DNA of 64,000 bases. Source: Tyto alba (lineage: Eukaryota; Chordata; Aves; Strigiformes; Tytonidae). Position 1 is the first letter of the stretch. Each line of letters begins with the position of its first letter. The stretch is taken from the NCBI RefSeq assembly GCF_018691265.1, contig NW_024881321.1, positions 22,914,198-22,978,197 on the forward strand. Direction: 5' to 3'. The notes under the pieces were generated by a model, which saw nothing but the letters and a program-made list of their open reading frames with translations, searched no databases and was not told the DNA's origin. Positions 36,881-49,945 of this stretch are shown piece after piece. The position numbers and the translations under genes were made by a program.

Positions 36881-38571
36881 ATTTAGGTAAAATAAAAATT
36901 TCACCAATACTCACATATATTTTTTTTTTTAATAGAAAGGTGTGGGACTCTTTTATGCTAACACAAGTTTCTGTCCACATCCTCGATTTTCAGTACTCAT
37001 ATTTAACCTGCACTGAATTGCAGTAGTCTCTGGAAAGTTCATGTTTTTAAATGTAGTGATGTCTTCTCTATTATTTTGTAGAATTTCCATTTTCTTAGAT
37101 GTGTCACACTGAAATGTACTCCCTTACTTGAATTACCTTTTATATAACTGTACTGCTTAGGGACCCTTGTCACAGTCTAAGTCTCCTTTGAGCAGTACAA
37201 ACACTGAACAAAAAGATGAACTTTTCCCAGACATTTCACAAGAGATATATAAAAGAAGATACTACAGACTGATTCAAGAAATCTCATTTAGAAAACAAAG
37301 AAGCAGTGAGATGATATTGGTCATGATGTTAGGTATTTGTTTTGGTGAACAAGTTCAGATTTTTAACACTTAACAATATAAATGTTAAGAACAAAACCAC
37401 AAGACAATGATACTGCTTTTCAGACATTTATAGAGGGGAAAAAAAGAACAAGAGAGATAAAAGAGGTAAAAGAGATCCATTATTTTGGTTGATTAGTACA
37501 GGTCATAAAGGCCCTGTTGTAATATACGTATTTATAAGTGCAGAAAATTAAAAAAATAAGCCAAAGAATGTGGCTGATTCACGGATTTGGAAATTTTCAA
37601 AACAAGTCATTTTATAGGTAGGGACTAGGATAAAAAGGCCAATGGCCCCACACACATCAACAAAATTTTTAAAACCAAAATTCCTTTTGGAATAAGCAGT
37701 CCAAAAAAATGTGATGAAATATTATCTCAAAAAGATATATAAAAATGTTTATATAAAAATATAAATTTTATTGAAATGATGCTTAAAAGTATTAGACAGG
37801 TCAAGTACTGCGGAAACAACAACATAATCCCATTTATTTATGTGCATGTGCCAAGAAGGATACCGTTTATTTGATTTGTACTTCTGACTCCATGATAGTT
37901 TTAATCTTTTTTATACACAGGCATTAAGAAATGGATTGTTTCCTGATGCATGTAATTTATTTTGCACTTCTATGAGCTAAACAATAAAAATCTCCAATTA
38001 CAAGTCTGAAAAGGCAAATTCAGGTGAATTAACAAACTTCTGAAATATGAAATATGTTATTGATTAAACAAGTAACTGTCACACTGTTCACAATTGTCAG
38101 ACAATTTCACAATGAAAAAATACATGAAGTCAATATCATGATTGAAAGGAAGCTGGTGACCTTTATTATCTAACTCTTCTACCAGGGTAAGTCACATCAC
38201 AAGCATTGACATCACACTCCAAATGTGTTTTGAAGGGGCAAAAATAAGAGACAACAAATATCAGCTTCAATCTTATTTATGTTTTTGACCCTTACATGAA
38301 CATTTTTCACATAGTATAAAACAGTATGACTTAGTAAAAGATCAATAAAAAAGTCAAATGTCACTAAGAATTACATCTTTACTTTTACAGCTCGTAAGGC
38401 TTTATATTTCTATAATAGGAACTGCAGAATGATTATGAAGCTGCACAGAAAAATTTATATATCTTTTTCTTGGAATTAGAATCACTTCAGTGGATCCAAG
38501 AGACTTTTCTAACATTTTAAAAAAAATCAAAATAGTACTAGGAGGAGAAGTCTGTAGTGTGAAGAGAAAAT

Positions 38572-38595
38572 AAAAAAAAAAAAAAAAAAAAAAAA
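38572..38595. repeat. Poly(A) homopolymer, 24 bases, with A-rich extension
   Basis: Twenty-four A, then TAAATAAT and ten more A. It produces a spurious Phe-rich frame on the minus strand. Confidence 0.88.
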
Positions 38596-39015
38596 TAAAT
38601 AATAAAAAAAAAAGAGTGAAATCCAAATAACTGGCTATGTATTAGGTTAAAAAATAAAAATAAAAATAATTAAAATCTTCATTTGTGAATTAAATATTTC
38701 CTCTTACATCAAATCATACTCTTATTGTTAAGTGATCTGGCCTTTTTGACCCAGAAGGTGAAAGTTAAACACACTTTTCCTGTGAACCTATATATGCCCT
38801 CAAACACATATATTGCAGTGCTCAATTTGTATGTTGTACTTACTGCTTGTCAAGATATTCTGTATGACTTTCCAATTCACCGGAATGACATACAGTTTAT
38901 TTTAAAATCTGTAAATTAAATTAATTACGACTTAGCAGTAAATATTTTTTTGACTTTGAATATAACACTAATGGTAAATTTAAATGGAAAAAAAAACCAA
39001 TGATGACAACAAAAA

Positions 39016-39075
39016 ATGAAAACAAAACAAAACAAAACCAACCAACCAACCAACCAAACAAAAACCCAAACCAAA
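39016..39075. repeat. (AAAAC)n and (AACC)n microsatellite
   Basis: Several AAAAC units run into five AACC/AACCA units and further A/C-rich sequence. Simple repeat. Confidence 0.85.
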
Positions 39076-39187
39076 GCCAAAATTTGCTATCCACTTGCTA
39101 ATTCTTACCATATCAAAAATACTCTTCAGATAATATTGGTGTATATTTACATTCACGCTTACAGGTCCGTACAAACACACACAAACT

Positions 39188-39205
39188 CACACACAGCTGT
39201 GTGTG
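39188..39205. repeat. Perfect 18-base palindrome CACACACAG/CTGTGTGTG
   Basis: Two 9-base arms with no spacer around a central AGCT, inside a CA/TG-rich stretch. It probably arose from a CA microsatellite beside a TG microsatellite. Confidence 0.85.
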
Positions 39206-40341
39206 TTTTGTGTATTGTACTTACAGTTGAATAAAATCTAAGGGGTTTTAATGCTGTAGGAAGTTTTTCTGCAAGCTCTTAGCCTAAAAGGTAGACTGAA
39301 AAGTTTCAGACAACTTCACCAGAGTAAAGTTATGCCCAGAAAAAACACTTTGGAAAACCATTCCCATAGTGTGTAAATGCAATCATAAAAATCCATTTTC
39401 ATAACACATTGTGCTCATAATGAATATTAGTTTGGGTAATTCAGAGAATCATGAGTTTTCAACTCTGTCATTTCAAGCATGAGAGCATGTCAAGCAATTA
39501 GAAATCATGAAAAGTCAGAAGAACAATGCTGTTCACTTGTTCGCTCCAAAAACCAAAACCCAAACTTATACTTCTACACTTTTTTTCCCAGTTAGTTTTT
39601 AGCTCTGAAAGTAAAATCATACAAAACATTTATTGTTGATTCTGCATTTTTGAGGTGGTGAATGTATCTGGAACAGGTAATTACAATCCACATTTATTTT
39701 CCAGTATTACAGTGGCTGGGAAAATGTTGGAAGCTAATATTACATGTCACATCCCTCTCATCTAACACTGACAGTATAAGCTTGTGGCAGATGGATTACA
39801 GCACATGCCCGTTGTGAATGTTCCTAATGTTCTCAGTTCTCACATGCAGCTGAGACATGAGTTAGAACTGATCTGTTTCCTATTATTATTAATGAATGAG
39901 GCAGATTAGTAGAGGTTATACAAGTCTGGTAATATTATAGAAAGAGTGGATGTGCTCCATGAATTTGCATATTGTAAAAGATAACACATAATATAATATT
40001 TTGAAAATTATTAATTAACAATTGGTATTGGAGAATAATGTGATGGGAAAAAAATATTGTAGCTGCTGAAAAACTGATTTATCATTTTAAAACAATAGAA
40101 AAAATTGGGTTTTTTTTGACATGTAGGAAAAAATGCTTTTGCTATAGTACAAAGCAAATGGTTGGGATAACAAAACTCAGTACAGTACAGAGGCACAACA
40201 TTCTAGATTTTTTTCAGAGTTTTCTTATTATTTAGAAGGAAATTAATTTGTTGCATTGCTGTGTTTTTTGATTAGTTGTAGCTGTGGTCTGCATAGTCGG
40301 AAATGAAATACGAATTTCCTTATTACATTTTTTTGTTGTTT

Positions 40342-40370
40342 TTTTGTTTTGTTTTGTTTTGTTTTGTTTT
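40342..40370. repeat. (TTTTG)n microsatellite
   Basis: Five TTTTG units plus flanking T runs. It is the same motif family as the (AAAAC)n array near 8.8 kb, on the opposite strand. Confidence 0.9.
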
Positions 40371-41591
40371 AAGGACATATTGTTCATTGCTTAGAATCAA
40401 ATTTTCAGAACACTAGTGAGGATGGGTTTTGCAAAAAAATTAAATTCTTACTAGGTTCCCAAATAAGGACACAGTCTAAAATTCTCAGCATCTAAGTGTT
40501 TCCACTGTGACATGACCCAGAAGATTTTAAAAATAACAAAAATAAAAAAAAGCTTGTAAATCTCAGCACTGATCCTGTTGAATTACTGACGCTTGTTCTA
40601 CTTGTGAAATGCTTCAAAAATAAGATTAGGAAAAAGAAGACACTGAAAGTGCTCTTGAAGTACAAGTGAAATTTGACTTAAATAGTATAGTAGTTTTTAG
40701 AGACAGGATAGACATATGTCTTGAATTAAGTAGTGAAGTTGAATAACGAAAATAAGGCTATTCATCCTATGAATATAAAAGACTTGCATTTCAAGATTTT
40801 TTTTAAAGGCCACATCACTTTAACAGCTTTTAGCTTCTGCTTTCCTCTCAAGTATGTTTTCATTACCCACAATTACATAATTAAACTAACATAAGCTTTA
40901 TTGTTTTGTTGAAATATTACTTAGTTACCATTAGTTTTTATATACTTCAGTTTAACTTCCTTATTGTTTTAACAATTTGATAGAATGTTGCACATATCCA
41001 TAATTTGAAACTCAGGTTTTTATTCTGTTTGCACAAAGAGAGCATTATTTCTGCTGCTTAGAAGGATGCTGATAATCCATTCTTCAAAAGTTAAGATGAT
41101 AAGGAATCTGAGTTTTGTAACTAGAACATTTAATCTCTTTCAAACAGAAAATCCTGAAGCACGGGGCATATCTCAGTGTAATCCATGTCTAGATTTTAGC
41201 TTCCAACCCTTGAGCATTGTTTAAGGTTTCTTCAGTAATGTTGTTTTTCAGAACAGAAAAATCAAACAATTGTAATACTATTAAAAAAATAACAATATGA
41301 ATTCAAGAGTTAGAGCAAATCTGTACCACTGAATTAAATTTCTTTTAGTTTTTACTGTGTTTAACAATGATATGTTTACACATGAGTTCTTCACTATACC
41401 TCGTGAAGTCTACACATCTGTGATTCAAATTATAGCTGCAATAAGACCATTGGGTGGACAGGCAAGAGTAATCACAAAGTGGACGAAGTCTTTGCTCCAC
41501 ACAATCATCTACACATATTCATGTTAAAACTGTCAATTTATGAATTCAAGTTATCATTGATACTTAATCTGATTCTGTGCTTTTTCTTCAT

Positions 41592-41726
41592 GAAGTTTTC
41601 AATATGCAGTTGGACAGGGTGCTAGATAATCTCGTCTAAACTCCCCTTTCTGTGAAAGGTTGGACAAGATGATCTTTCAAGTTCCCTTCCAACCTGGGCT
41701 GTTCTGTGATTCTGTGATTCTATATA
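41592..41726 (+). mobile_element. CR1 LINE 3' end fragment
   Basis: About 135 bases with the CR1 3' UTR signature. A TTGGACAGGGTGCTAGATAAT segment is followed by GGTTGGACAAGATGATCTTTCAAG, then CCCTTCCAACCTGGGCTGTTC, and then the octamer tail TCTGTGATTCTGTGATTCTATA. The tail marks an intact 3' end on the plus strand, and all coding sequence was lost by 5' truncation. This copy looks less diverged than the other CR1 pieces here, although its middle carries several changes. Confidence 0.93.
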
Positions 41727-43880
41727 CTACTGGTTCACCTGTTTTTTATGCTTTCCACAATAGATGAAATATGTTGAAATGAAGATTTGTTTGAGGATTG
41801 TGTCACGATAATACATAATAGAAAATTATTGGTAATGACAAAGAGATTGGGAAGTATTCATCTCAGCTAGCTGTAACAATATAAAAAATAGATGTTTAAA
41901 TTTGAAGACCTTTTTTCACAATCAGGCAGAAATAGACACTTTAAAAGTTCAGTCTGTTTTAAAAAGAAAGATGACTGGAGTAACTATACTTTCAATCTAG
42001 ACATCTAATTTAAACCACAACACACTGCTCTTCATAAACACCTTAGGCTAGTGTATTTTGAAATTCACCTTTCTAAATCAACTGCATCAAATTGGTTACT
42101 TTTTCAATTTTTCTTTTGTTTTTTCCTAAGAAACCAAAAGACTAGAATGATGACAATTTCTGAAAATATTCTCTAGCTGCTTTACTGAAACTTCCCTTCC
42201 TCAAATGTTTATGGGTCTAAAATAAATTCTATGGGTATAAACATCTATATCTGTTAGAAAGATATATAATTTGATATCTAGTAATATTTTTGTCTTTGTG
42301 ACTTCTCATTAGTTATATAATGTGAGTTATAGTTATATAAGGTGAACATTGTTATTGTGCCAGATAAAGAGAATAACTATATATTGCACAGAATAATCTA
42401 TTTTATGTGATAGCTTTTATGTAAAACCATTAGCATACATGAATGACTGTAGATTACAACAAAAAGTCTATTTTAGGTTTTTGGCAATCAAGCACACAAA
42501 CTCAAGCCCTACTTCTGTGCTCTAAGATTTCTGTGATGGAGTTGTAGCTCTATATTATATGACTGGTTGTCTTAAAAACTCAGTTTAATAGTTGTGAAAG
42601 CTCTTAGAATTACAATACTGGAAAATTAATATCTCTACCAAAAGAACAGATACAGCAGGGGCCGTTATGGAGTACAGTCTTCAACATGTGGTCCAAGTCA
42701 CTATATATCCTCCTAAAAAATTCAAGGGCAGCAGTTATAAGCTGCTGATAATCTTAAGCAAATGGCATGGTTCAGGGAAGTGTAACTGCAAAAGTAATGC
42801 TGTTTTCTTGCATTAATAAACTTTGATTTTGGGAACTTCCCAAACACTCTTAGTAAAGTATAAAACATAAACACACAGATCAGTATGCTTATGTCTGTTT
42901 GTGTAATGAAAAAATAAACAATCAAACAAAAAACCCCCAGACCCTGAAATTGGTTAGAAAAACATAACGGTTTTATTTACAAAGGAAATAGTTTCTTACC
43001 AAGACTGCTACCTCTTCATAAAACAAAGTGTTAAAGGAAAATAAAAAGAAGCAGAATGTAACAAAAGTTTAGAAACCTGTAGTATGTTTATCATTTTGGT
43101 GACCTTCTCTTGCACCTGGCAGACGAAAAAAGAGTAAGAAATATGAGAAGGCTAATCATGGCCCCTTGTACTTTAACACCCTGTCACTGGGAAAAGTACA
43201 ATAGAGAAATTTGCAACATCCAGCATTTTCCTGTTTTTTTTTTTGTTTTGGTTTGGTTTGGTTTTTTTTTCTGACAAATTAAAATACTAGGAGCTCATAA
43301 TTTTTAAAAACCAAGCAATTCTTTCATTGCTGTTAGTATTTCACCATCATTAAAAAATATATATATTTTATAAGGAACTGTGAAACCTTAGGAAAAAAAA
43401 GAAAGGAAAGACCGGGTAAAGGAATAAAGTTTGCAGAACTGAGCCTTGATTCAGTTTAATTCAAATCAATAAGATCGTCAAGAGTGAGGAAAAAAGCATT
43501 AAGTAATAAATTAATAAAAAAGAGGCTACGTTTTCAAACCACCTTAAGAGGACCTGAAAGTCTTTCATGTCATTACTGAAAGAAATTGTCAGATTTGCTA
43601 ACAATGACAGTCACATCACATAGGAATCACTCTAAACATAAACAGGAGAACATCTATCAAAGAATCTCCAACATTCTTTATCCCTCAAATGAGGTTGATC
43701 ATTTGGGGGGTTAGATTTGTAAACATTTCTGCAAACACTTAACCATTTTACATACTGAAATCAGTGTCACGAACACTCTCTTGCATTTAAAGATGTCTGC
43801 ACTTGTGTCTTCAATTGAATGTTTGTTAGTTGGTCCTGCTTAAAATAGCAAACAATGCTAGCATGATCTTTTTTTCTACT

Positions 43881-43912
43881 TTTTATTTTATTTTATTTTA
43901 TTTTATTTTATT
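43881..43912. repeat. (TTTTA)n microsatellite
   Basis: Six TTTTA units ending in TTA. Simple repeat. Confidence 0.9.
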
Positions 43913-44387
43913 ATCACTGCAGAAACATTAGACACACAAACATACATTACACTATCATGTGCATAAACTCTTCTGGCTATTTCTTCACCTGCAAGTCAGG
44001 GGGCAGTAGCATCTGTCAGAGGAGACAGGTCACATCCATGTTACAATTCATCTGACACTGGACCCCAGTCCAAGCCCCATGTGATGTGCTATAGCTCTAA
44101 GATGTGATTATAACATTTTATATGTATCTTTCACTATAAAATATCTGAAATAATAGTACTGAGCAAATCCAAGTGTTGTTTTTATAGTAGAAAACTAAGG
44201 ACACTGATTATAAGACAGAGTGATGTATAAGGGTGCTGGGATTACAAAGAAGGGCACTGGAGGACTGTGTAGATTGAAAGAGTATAAATGTGATACAGTG
44301 CCAGTCATGAGAAACACACTGAAGGTTGTTTTTTTTCCACTGGACACCCATTCTTTAGCTTAAAAATGTAGCCTGGGAATAAGCAAA

Positions 44388-44406
44388 CACTCATACAGTA
44401 TGAGTG
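44388..44406. repeat. 19-base near-perfect palindrome, 9-base arms
   Basis: CACTCATAC and GTATGAGTG flank a single A. All nine arm positions pair. It is isolated, with no gene nearby, and may be chance. Confidence 0.8.
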
Positions 44407-47375
44407 ATAAGGTGATCCGGGTATGGAGAGCTAAATTCTTTGGCAGCACAAGTAGATCTTTTGATAATGGGTTCTTTGCCATAAATATACATTTGCTTCA
44501 TTAGTTTGGAGTTAATGTTTTTAACCAATAGTTCTTAAATGTGAAAAAGCAACAGGCAATGTTTAATCCCATCTAACCAACCTTAGACACTATTATATAT
44601 AGAAATTTGTAAGTTTGTCTACTCTGAATATAGGCCAAAGAATAACCCCTCTTATTTAATTTTCAATTTATAATGAATTAATGATTCCCATAAACCAGTA
44701 AAATGTCCCTTTAAGTTTGCAGTGCAAAACACTCTGGTGCTGTAGCCTTGGATCTGTTCCAGTTATTTAATTTAATTTTCAGTACACTGGAAAGAGCTGT
44801 GGAAAAGCACCAATTCTATAGCTATTTATTACAGCCCTCACTCATTTGATGGGAAAAAGGTTTGTGTCTTTGTCCAGCTGGTACTCAGCTGGTCATAAAC
44901 TGTAGAACAAGTTCAACAAGAGTATATATGGAGAGAGACCTCTCTTTGAAAACAGATTAGTCTGTTCCTGAACAATATAGTCTCACAGCATGTATGAAGG
45001 CAGGTTCAACTTCATATTCTAAAACAGGACAAATATTGGGCTAATCCCCACAGTGCAGCTACTTACCACTCACCTATAATAAAATAAACCAATTCCTTAA
45101 ATGTCTTTTTTTTTTGTTTCAATTAAAAACTATCTTAGAATTACAGTTGGTGAAAATAGAAAAAAATACCATTAAGAAAGAGAGATATTTTACTGTAAAA
45201 AGACACCTCTTTTCCAGGAACAATTGTTTGGTGTTTAATAATTCTTCTTTGCAAGTCAGAGCAAGGTATGTAGCGACTATGCCTCCCTAAGTCAAATCAC
45301 TTTCCTCAAATAATATTGAGCTCTTTTTCTGTTATGGTCTGTGTCACAAAAAGTCTAAAAGAGAGTTTCTTGTGAAGGAATATGATACTACTGACTTGCA
45401 CAAGAGAAAGCAGTCTATGTGCTCTGTCAACATTGACTGTTTACAGAACAAAATTATTTGAATTATTTTTCACTGTTTAAATTTTACTGTTTTACAACTT
45501 TCCTTTGAGTTTATTTTCTTTCAAACTAATTAGATTGCTCTCAATATTTTTTTCTGCACCTAGGTTTAACATTATTAATAAATAGAAATATCAGATGCAA
45601 ATTCTGTTGAAAGTAAGCTGAATATATCTTCAGAAATGGACATCTGGACATTAAAATTGGTTAAGTGAATGTCCAGATACATGAGGAAGTAAGAAAGCTT
45701 GCAAGGACTAGTATAAACTTAGGCCTACATAGATTTTGTTATAGACAAGTAAATATGGCTTTTGCCATTACTAGTAAAAACCATGAGCTTTGTATTGACC
45801 TGGCAGTTCAGGTACTCACAGCTTCCCCAAGCATATCTTGGCCTAATCTGGCTTTGGTTCACAATAACAGACAAAGGGGATGGATATTATCATTTATAAT
45901 AATATGAGGGTATTATTAATGTGTTTTTTCTATACTAATTAGGACTGTGAATGAGAATGCTATTGTAGCAGGATTAATATTAATTGTTGCATTTATATTA
46001 TGCTGTTAAAATATTAATTGGGCTGTCAATAATTTCTTAGCTCCATATAAATGGTGTGTTCTTTTTCACCTAGAAATATCTTTTGAAGTAACTTTGTGGT
46101 GAAAATTTGAAGGCTTTTAAAATGTATTTCTTTTAATGGAAATCCATTCAGGCGGGCATTCAAAGAACACTTAAGTTTAGCCATGTTATTGTGAATGGAG
46201 GGTTCCTTCACAGTGCATTGCATCTTCTAATCTAGAATTGACATTACACCTCAGTCAACATCATTCATCAGTGTCAGTAGGTTTACTGCACCCCTTCTTA
46301 AAAAAAAAAAAAAAATGCTGCTAGACCTCTAACAATCTTAAATCTCGAGAACCTAGATTTCAAATATATGCTAATTCCATTTAAATTTCTATTGTAACTG
46401 TATCCTATATCAGAAAAACATGTTGTCAGCTATTTTAATATGAATGTATTCAATGACCTAGAAGCTGAAGATATGCTACTATTTCTCTTTTACAGATAAC
46501 AAACTAATGTGCACTAATGCTAGGTGGGCTGACAGGGTCAAGTGTCTCAAACGAGAGATGGATCTCTAGTTGAGTCTCTGCATTCCATTGTCCTATCAGT
46601 GGGTCATCAGACATATATGCAGAGATCAGAAATATATACTTATTAAAACTAAAACACATCAATATCCAGCATAGGAATATTTGTTCAAATAAATGTTGTT
46701 TGATTTAAAAATGTTCATGAAATATTTGTTAATTTTAATGTCTTCCAGATCCCTTGGATGCGGGGACCTTCTTTGATCTCATTTATTTCACTTTAACTAA
46801 GAATAAACATGATTGAAACACAAACCTTTCCAAAATACACACTTCAGTATTTGGTTATTAAGATAATAGGGAGGAATTTAACAAAGATTTAACTGGTCAG
46901 AAACTTGATTTTTGGACATGTTGTTTAAAGGTCACAGAACAAAATTAAATAGTATCTCCTGAAATACTTTGAACAGTTAATAAATGCTGTTTCTTTTGAG
47001 CAAAGAACTGTATATTTTTTTCAATTGCAGGTTCTCTAAATATGTAATGTGTTCAATAACAAAATACATCTGATCCAGAAATGTAGTATTTATTTATGAT
47101 TTAAATTCAAGTAATTAAACTGTGTTATTAAATTCTGTCAAATTGTTTGACTTTCCCTCATTTCGTATGCCAATGTGTTACTATCCTATGCATTATTGTA
47201 TGAAGAAACACATTAAATCTTGAAGCAGACATACAAAAGAATTCTTATAGACTTGTTCTTGTTGACACAAATAGCCACATAAATGACTATCACATACTGT
47301 TAGATAAAGTTCAGTTTAATTTTGGATTTAGACATTAGTAATACCAAAATGATGTTTTCTATTTTAGGGGTGTGT

Positions 47376-48389
47376 TGTGCTGGGTTTCCATGAGTGGCAG
47401 AGTTTTTGATATCAGGGGAGGGGGCTAAAGCCATAGCCCCCTGTAAGAAGCTTCTCAAAGTTCCTCTGGCTCCAAGTTAGACCCACCTCTGGCCAAGGCT
47501 GAGTCAATCACTGATGGTGGTTGCGCCTCTGTGATAGCGGATTTAAGAAGGTGACCCAGGAGGAGGAGTTGAAGTTATGAGGAGAAGTTGTGCTGGAAAT
47601 ACCTATGTAAACACCATGGCCATTGAAAGAAAGGAGTAGGAGGAAGGGGGGAGTTGTGCCTGAGACTCCTGCTCGTGGTGAATAGGCAGGTTGCCCTCCT
47701 GCAGTCTGTGGAGGTCCATGGTGGAGCAGATGCTCATCTGTAGCTCATGCCAGAGTAGGTGGATGTGCCTAAAGAAGGCTGGAACTCTGTGGGAAACCTT
47801 TGCTGTTGTAGTTGGGCACTGGGAGGATGATGAAATGCAGGAGGCACCCATGCTGGAGCAGTTTGGGAAGAGCTGTAGCCCGGTGGGAAGGACTCGTATC
47901 AGAGAACGTTTGTGGAAGACTGTATCCTGTGAGAAAGACCCCATGTTGGATCAGGGGAAGAGTGTGAAGAGTCCTCCCCCTGAGGAGGAAGGAGTGGCAG
48001 AAACAATCGGTGATGAACTGACCGCAACCCCCATCCCCTTCGCCACTGCGCTACAGTGGAGGAAAAGGTAGAGAAATTGGGATCAAAGCTGAGCCTGGAA
48101 AGAAGGGAGGGGTGGGGGGAAGGTGTTTTTAAGATGTGGTTATACTTCTTACTGTCCTACTCTGGTTGTTAAATTAAATGGTTGTGGTGGTAGAGTTTGA
48201 ATTAAATTGATGATCCTTTTCTCCCTCATTTGAGTCCCTCTTTTGCCTGTGATCTTAATGAGTGAGTCAACCTTCCTTGTCTTTATATCAGTTCCTGAGC
48301 CTTTTGTTTTATTTTCTCCTTCCCATTCCTGACAAGGGAAGGAGTGAGCGAGCAGCTGCTCAATTGCCCTCTGGGCTCAAACCAGGACA
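47376..48389 (+). mobile_element. Solo LTR, avian ERVK-like family C (plus strand)
   Basis: A roughly 1-kb LTR beginning TGTGCTGGGTTTCC and ending GGCTCAAACCAGGACA. It shares the whole block order with 54612-55692: a GGGGAGGGGGCTA block, an AGAAGCTTCT block, the CCAAGGCTGAGTCAATC block, a TTTAAGAAGG TATA-like site (about 47541), long repeats built on CATGCTGGAGCAG, the CCTCCCCCTGAGGAGGAAGGAGTGG block, a purine-rich GGGAGGGGTGGGGGGAAGGTG block, an AATTAAAT poly(A)-type site near 48172, and the U5 end. I recognise it as a long avian ERVK-type LTR. CR1 sequence follows directly, not a primer site, so it is not a 5' LTR of a linked provirus. No matching target duplication is visible. The 126-residue frame inside it is not a gene. 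Confidence 0.85.
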
Positions 48390-49945
48390 AATGCTCATGA
48401 AGGACATGCAAGGAAGAAGTGGAGAGGGAATTTTCCTATTTGGGACCTCTCTCCTAAATGAAAATGAGGATATGTCTGTTGAAAGTATCCTGTCAAGCTG
48501 TATTCTGTATATCATGGAGGTGGTCTTTTACAGACAGCCTGAACCAAGAAGAGGTAATGGATAAGGCCTTATAAAAAACTAATAAAAGAATTCTGAAAAT
48601 TGTTTGGAGGGCAACATATTGTTGAGTATTGAAGAGGTTTCTAAATCATGTTAGTAGAAGTATCCTTGTTTGTTTGCTAGAAGGACCAACCAGAAGTAAT
48701 GCCTGCTTGATCTGCTATTCACAAGCAGAAGAAATGGTGGTGAATAAAGCACTAAGGACAGCACTGAAGCAATCATGAAGTGATTGCATTCATGATCCAA
48801 AGGGTAGTTGGAACAGCAAGCAGTTGATTTGTGGTTGTTTTTAAAAAAATATTTTGTAAAAGTTCAGAATAAAATCATCCTGTTGTAAAGGAAAACAGTT
48901 TTTGAAAAGGTCCTCTTAACAAAGCAGGACACTTCATCAACTGTAGGAATACAATGAAAGATTGTTGAGAAGGATGATAAACATGCTCAAGTGACTTTCA
49001 TCTGGGGTGTCAAAAATCATGTATCATACTGTTATTTAGCTTCCTCTGTCGACTGTGTTTAGGTAATATAGGCCTGTGATAGACTCAGCAACACCTTATT
49101 GAACATATTTGAGATTCCTGCCCTGCCGTGGGAAAGATCAAAGCACAGTGGATAACTGTGCCTGCAAAAAATCCTGATATATACATGTGAAAACAGCAGA
49201 TTCAAGCTCTTTTATTCTCCTCTTCCTGCCTAGCAAGGACTGAGCTCCATGGTGCCTGCGTCCCCACTTGTGTGCCTCTTCCCAGATGCTGCTGTGAAGA
49301 TCCCCTGGTCTGCAAGGTAATGGTAGGAAATTTACTCTTTACATGACATACATGGTTTTGTAGTTGTTTCTGCGTCCTGTCTGCCAGTTCACACATCAAC
49401 TAAAAGACAAGAACAGCATATAGAAGAAGCGGGAAGAAAGACAGACAATAAAAAAGTCCTTTAAGAGCTGGCTGACAGGACTGCAAAACTGCTTTAGGGA
49501 GGTCCTTGACAAATAGTTTAAGGCAAATATTATGTTTATCTTTAAGAAAGTCAGGAAGAAAAATCTGGGGTACTATAAGACAGTCAGGTTCACCTATAAA
49601 GTTACAATGTATGTGCTCTTGGAATCAATTTCCAAACACATAAAAGAAGGTAAGCAGGATTTACAAAGGTTAAGCCATGCTTGACCAAACTAAAAAATGA
49701 CTCACTATGTGGATGTGGGGAGACTGACAGATTCCATCTGCATGGTGTAGTAAAGCTTCCACAGTATTTTCACTTAAACTGAGAAAATATGAGCTAAGTA
49801 CGAGATAAGTATGACATTTAAGTGGACTGATCCACCAAAATCAACAATTTAATAATCATCTGTCTATCATAATAGTCAGAATAAAACTTTATGAAATTTG
49901 AAAATATACCAAATAAAGTCTGGAATGGGGACAAAAAGGGTTTTA
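48390..49945 (+). pseudogene. Decayed CR1 LINE, ORF2 endonuclease to reverse transcriptase, left part
   Basis: The broken translation begins in the CR1 endonuclease domain directly after the LTR (KDMQGRSGEGIF, near 48402), continues with VVFYRQPEPRRGNG at about 48518, and then a CLLDLLFTSRR block near 48695. The reverse-transcriptase start is clear at about 49529-49660: FKKVRKKNLGYYKTVR and LLESISKHIKEGKQ, with the FKKG..DPGNYRPVS-type family motif decayed. A VDVGR block follows near 49710. Just before 49945 a TTTGAAAATATACCAAAT stretch corresponds to the FADDT active-site region with the aspartates lost. Stops and frameshifts are frequent, so it is inactive. The element is interrupted at 49945 and resumes at 51261. 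The part around 48850-49430 is too decayed to follow. Confidence 0.82.

Larger units (their letters stand above)
36881..41591. other. AT-rich non-coding DNA, no gene recognised
   Basis: No gene or complete element. It contains a 24-base A tract (38572-38595), AACAAAAC/AACC microsatellite sequence (39016-39075), a perfect 18-base palindrome (39188-39205) and a TTTTG microsatellite (40342-40370). Open frames are short and low-complexity. Confidence 0.6.
41727..47375. other. AT-rich non-coding DNA, no gene recognised
   Basis: No exon, RNA gene or element recognised. It contains a (TTTTA)n microsatellite (43881-43912), a 19-base palindrome (44388-44406) and a duplicated 15-mer at 42311-42345. 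An 80-residue plus-strand frame (45665-45907) is unusually non-repetitive for this region, but I do not recognise it. Confidence 0.6.

Noticed and set aside
47603..48071. 113- and 126-residue frames on opposite strands
   Set aside because: Both fall within the family-C LTR at 47376-48389 and have no retroviral or host protein motif.
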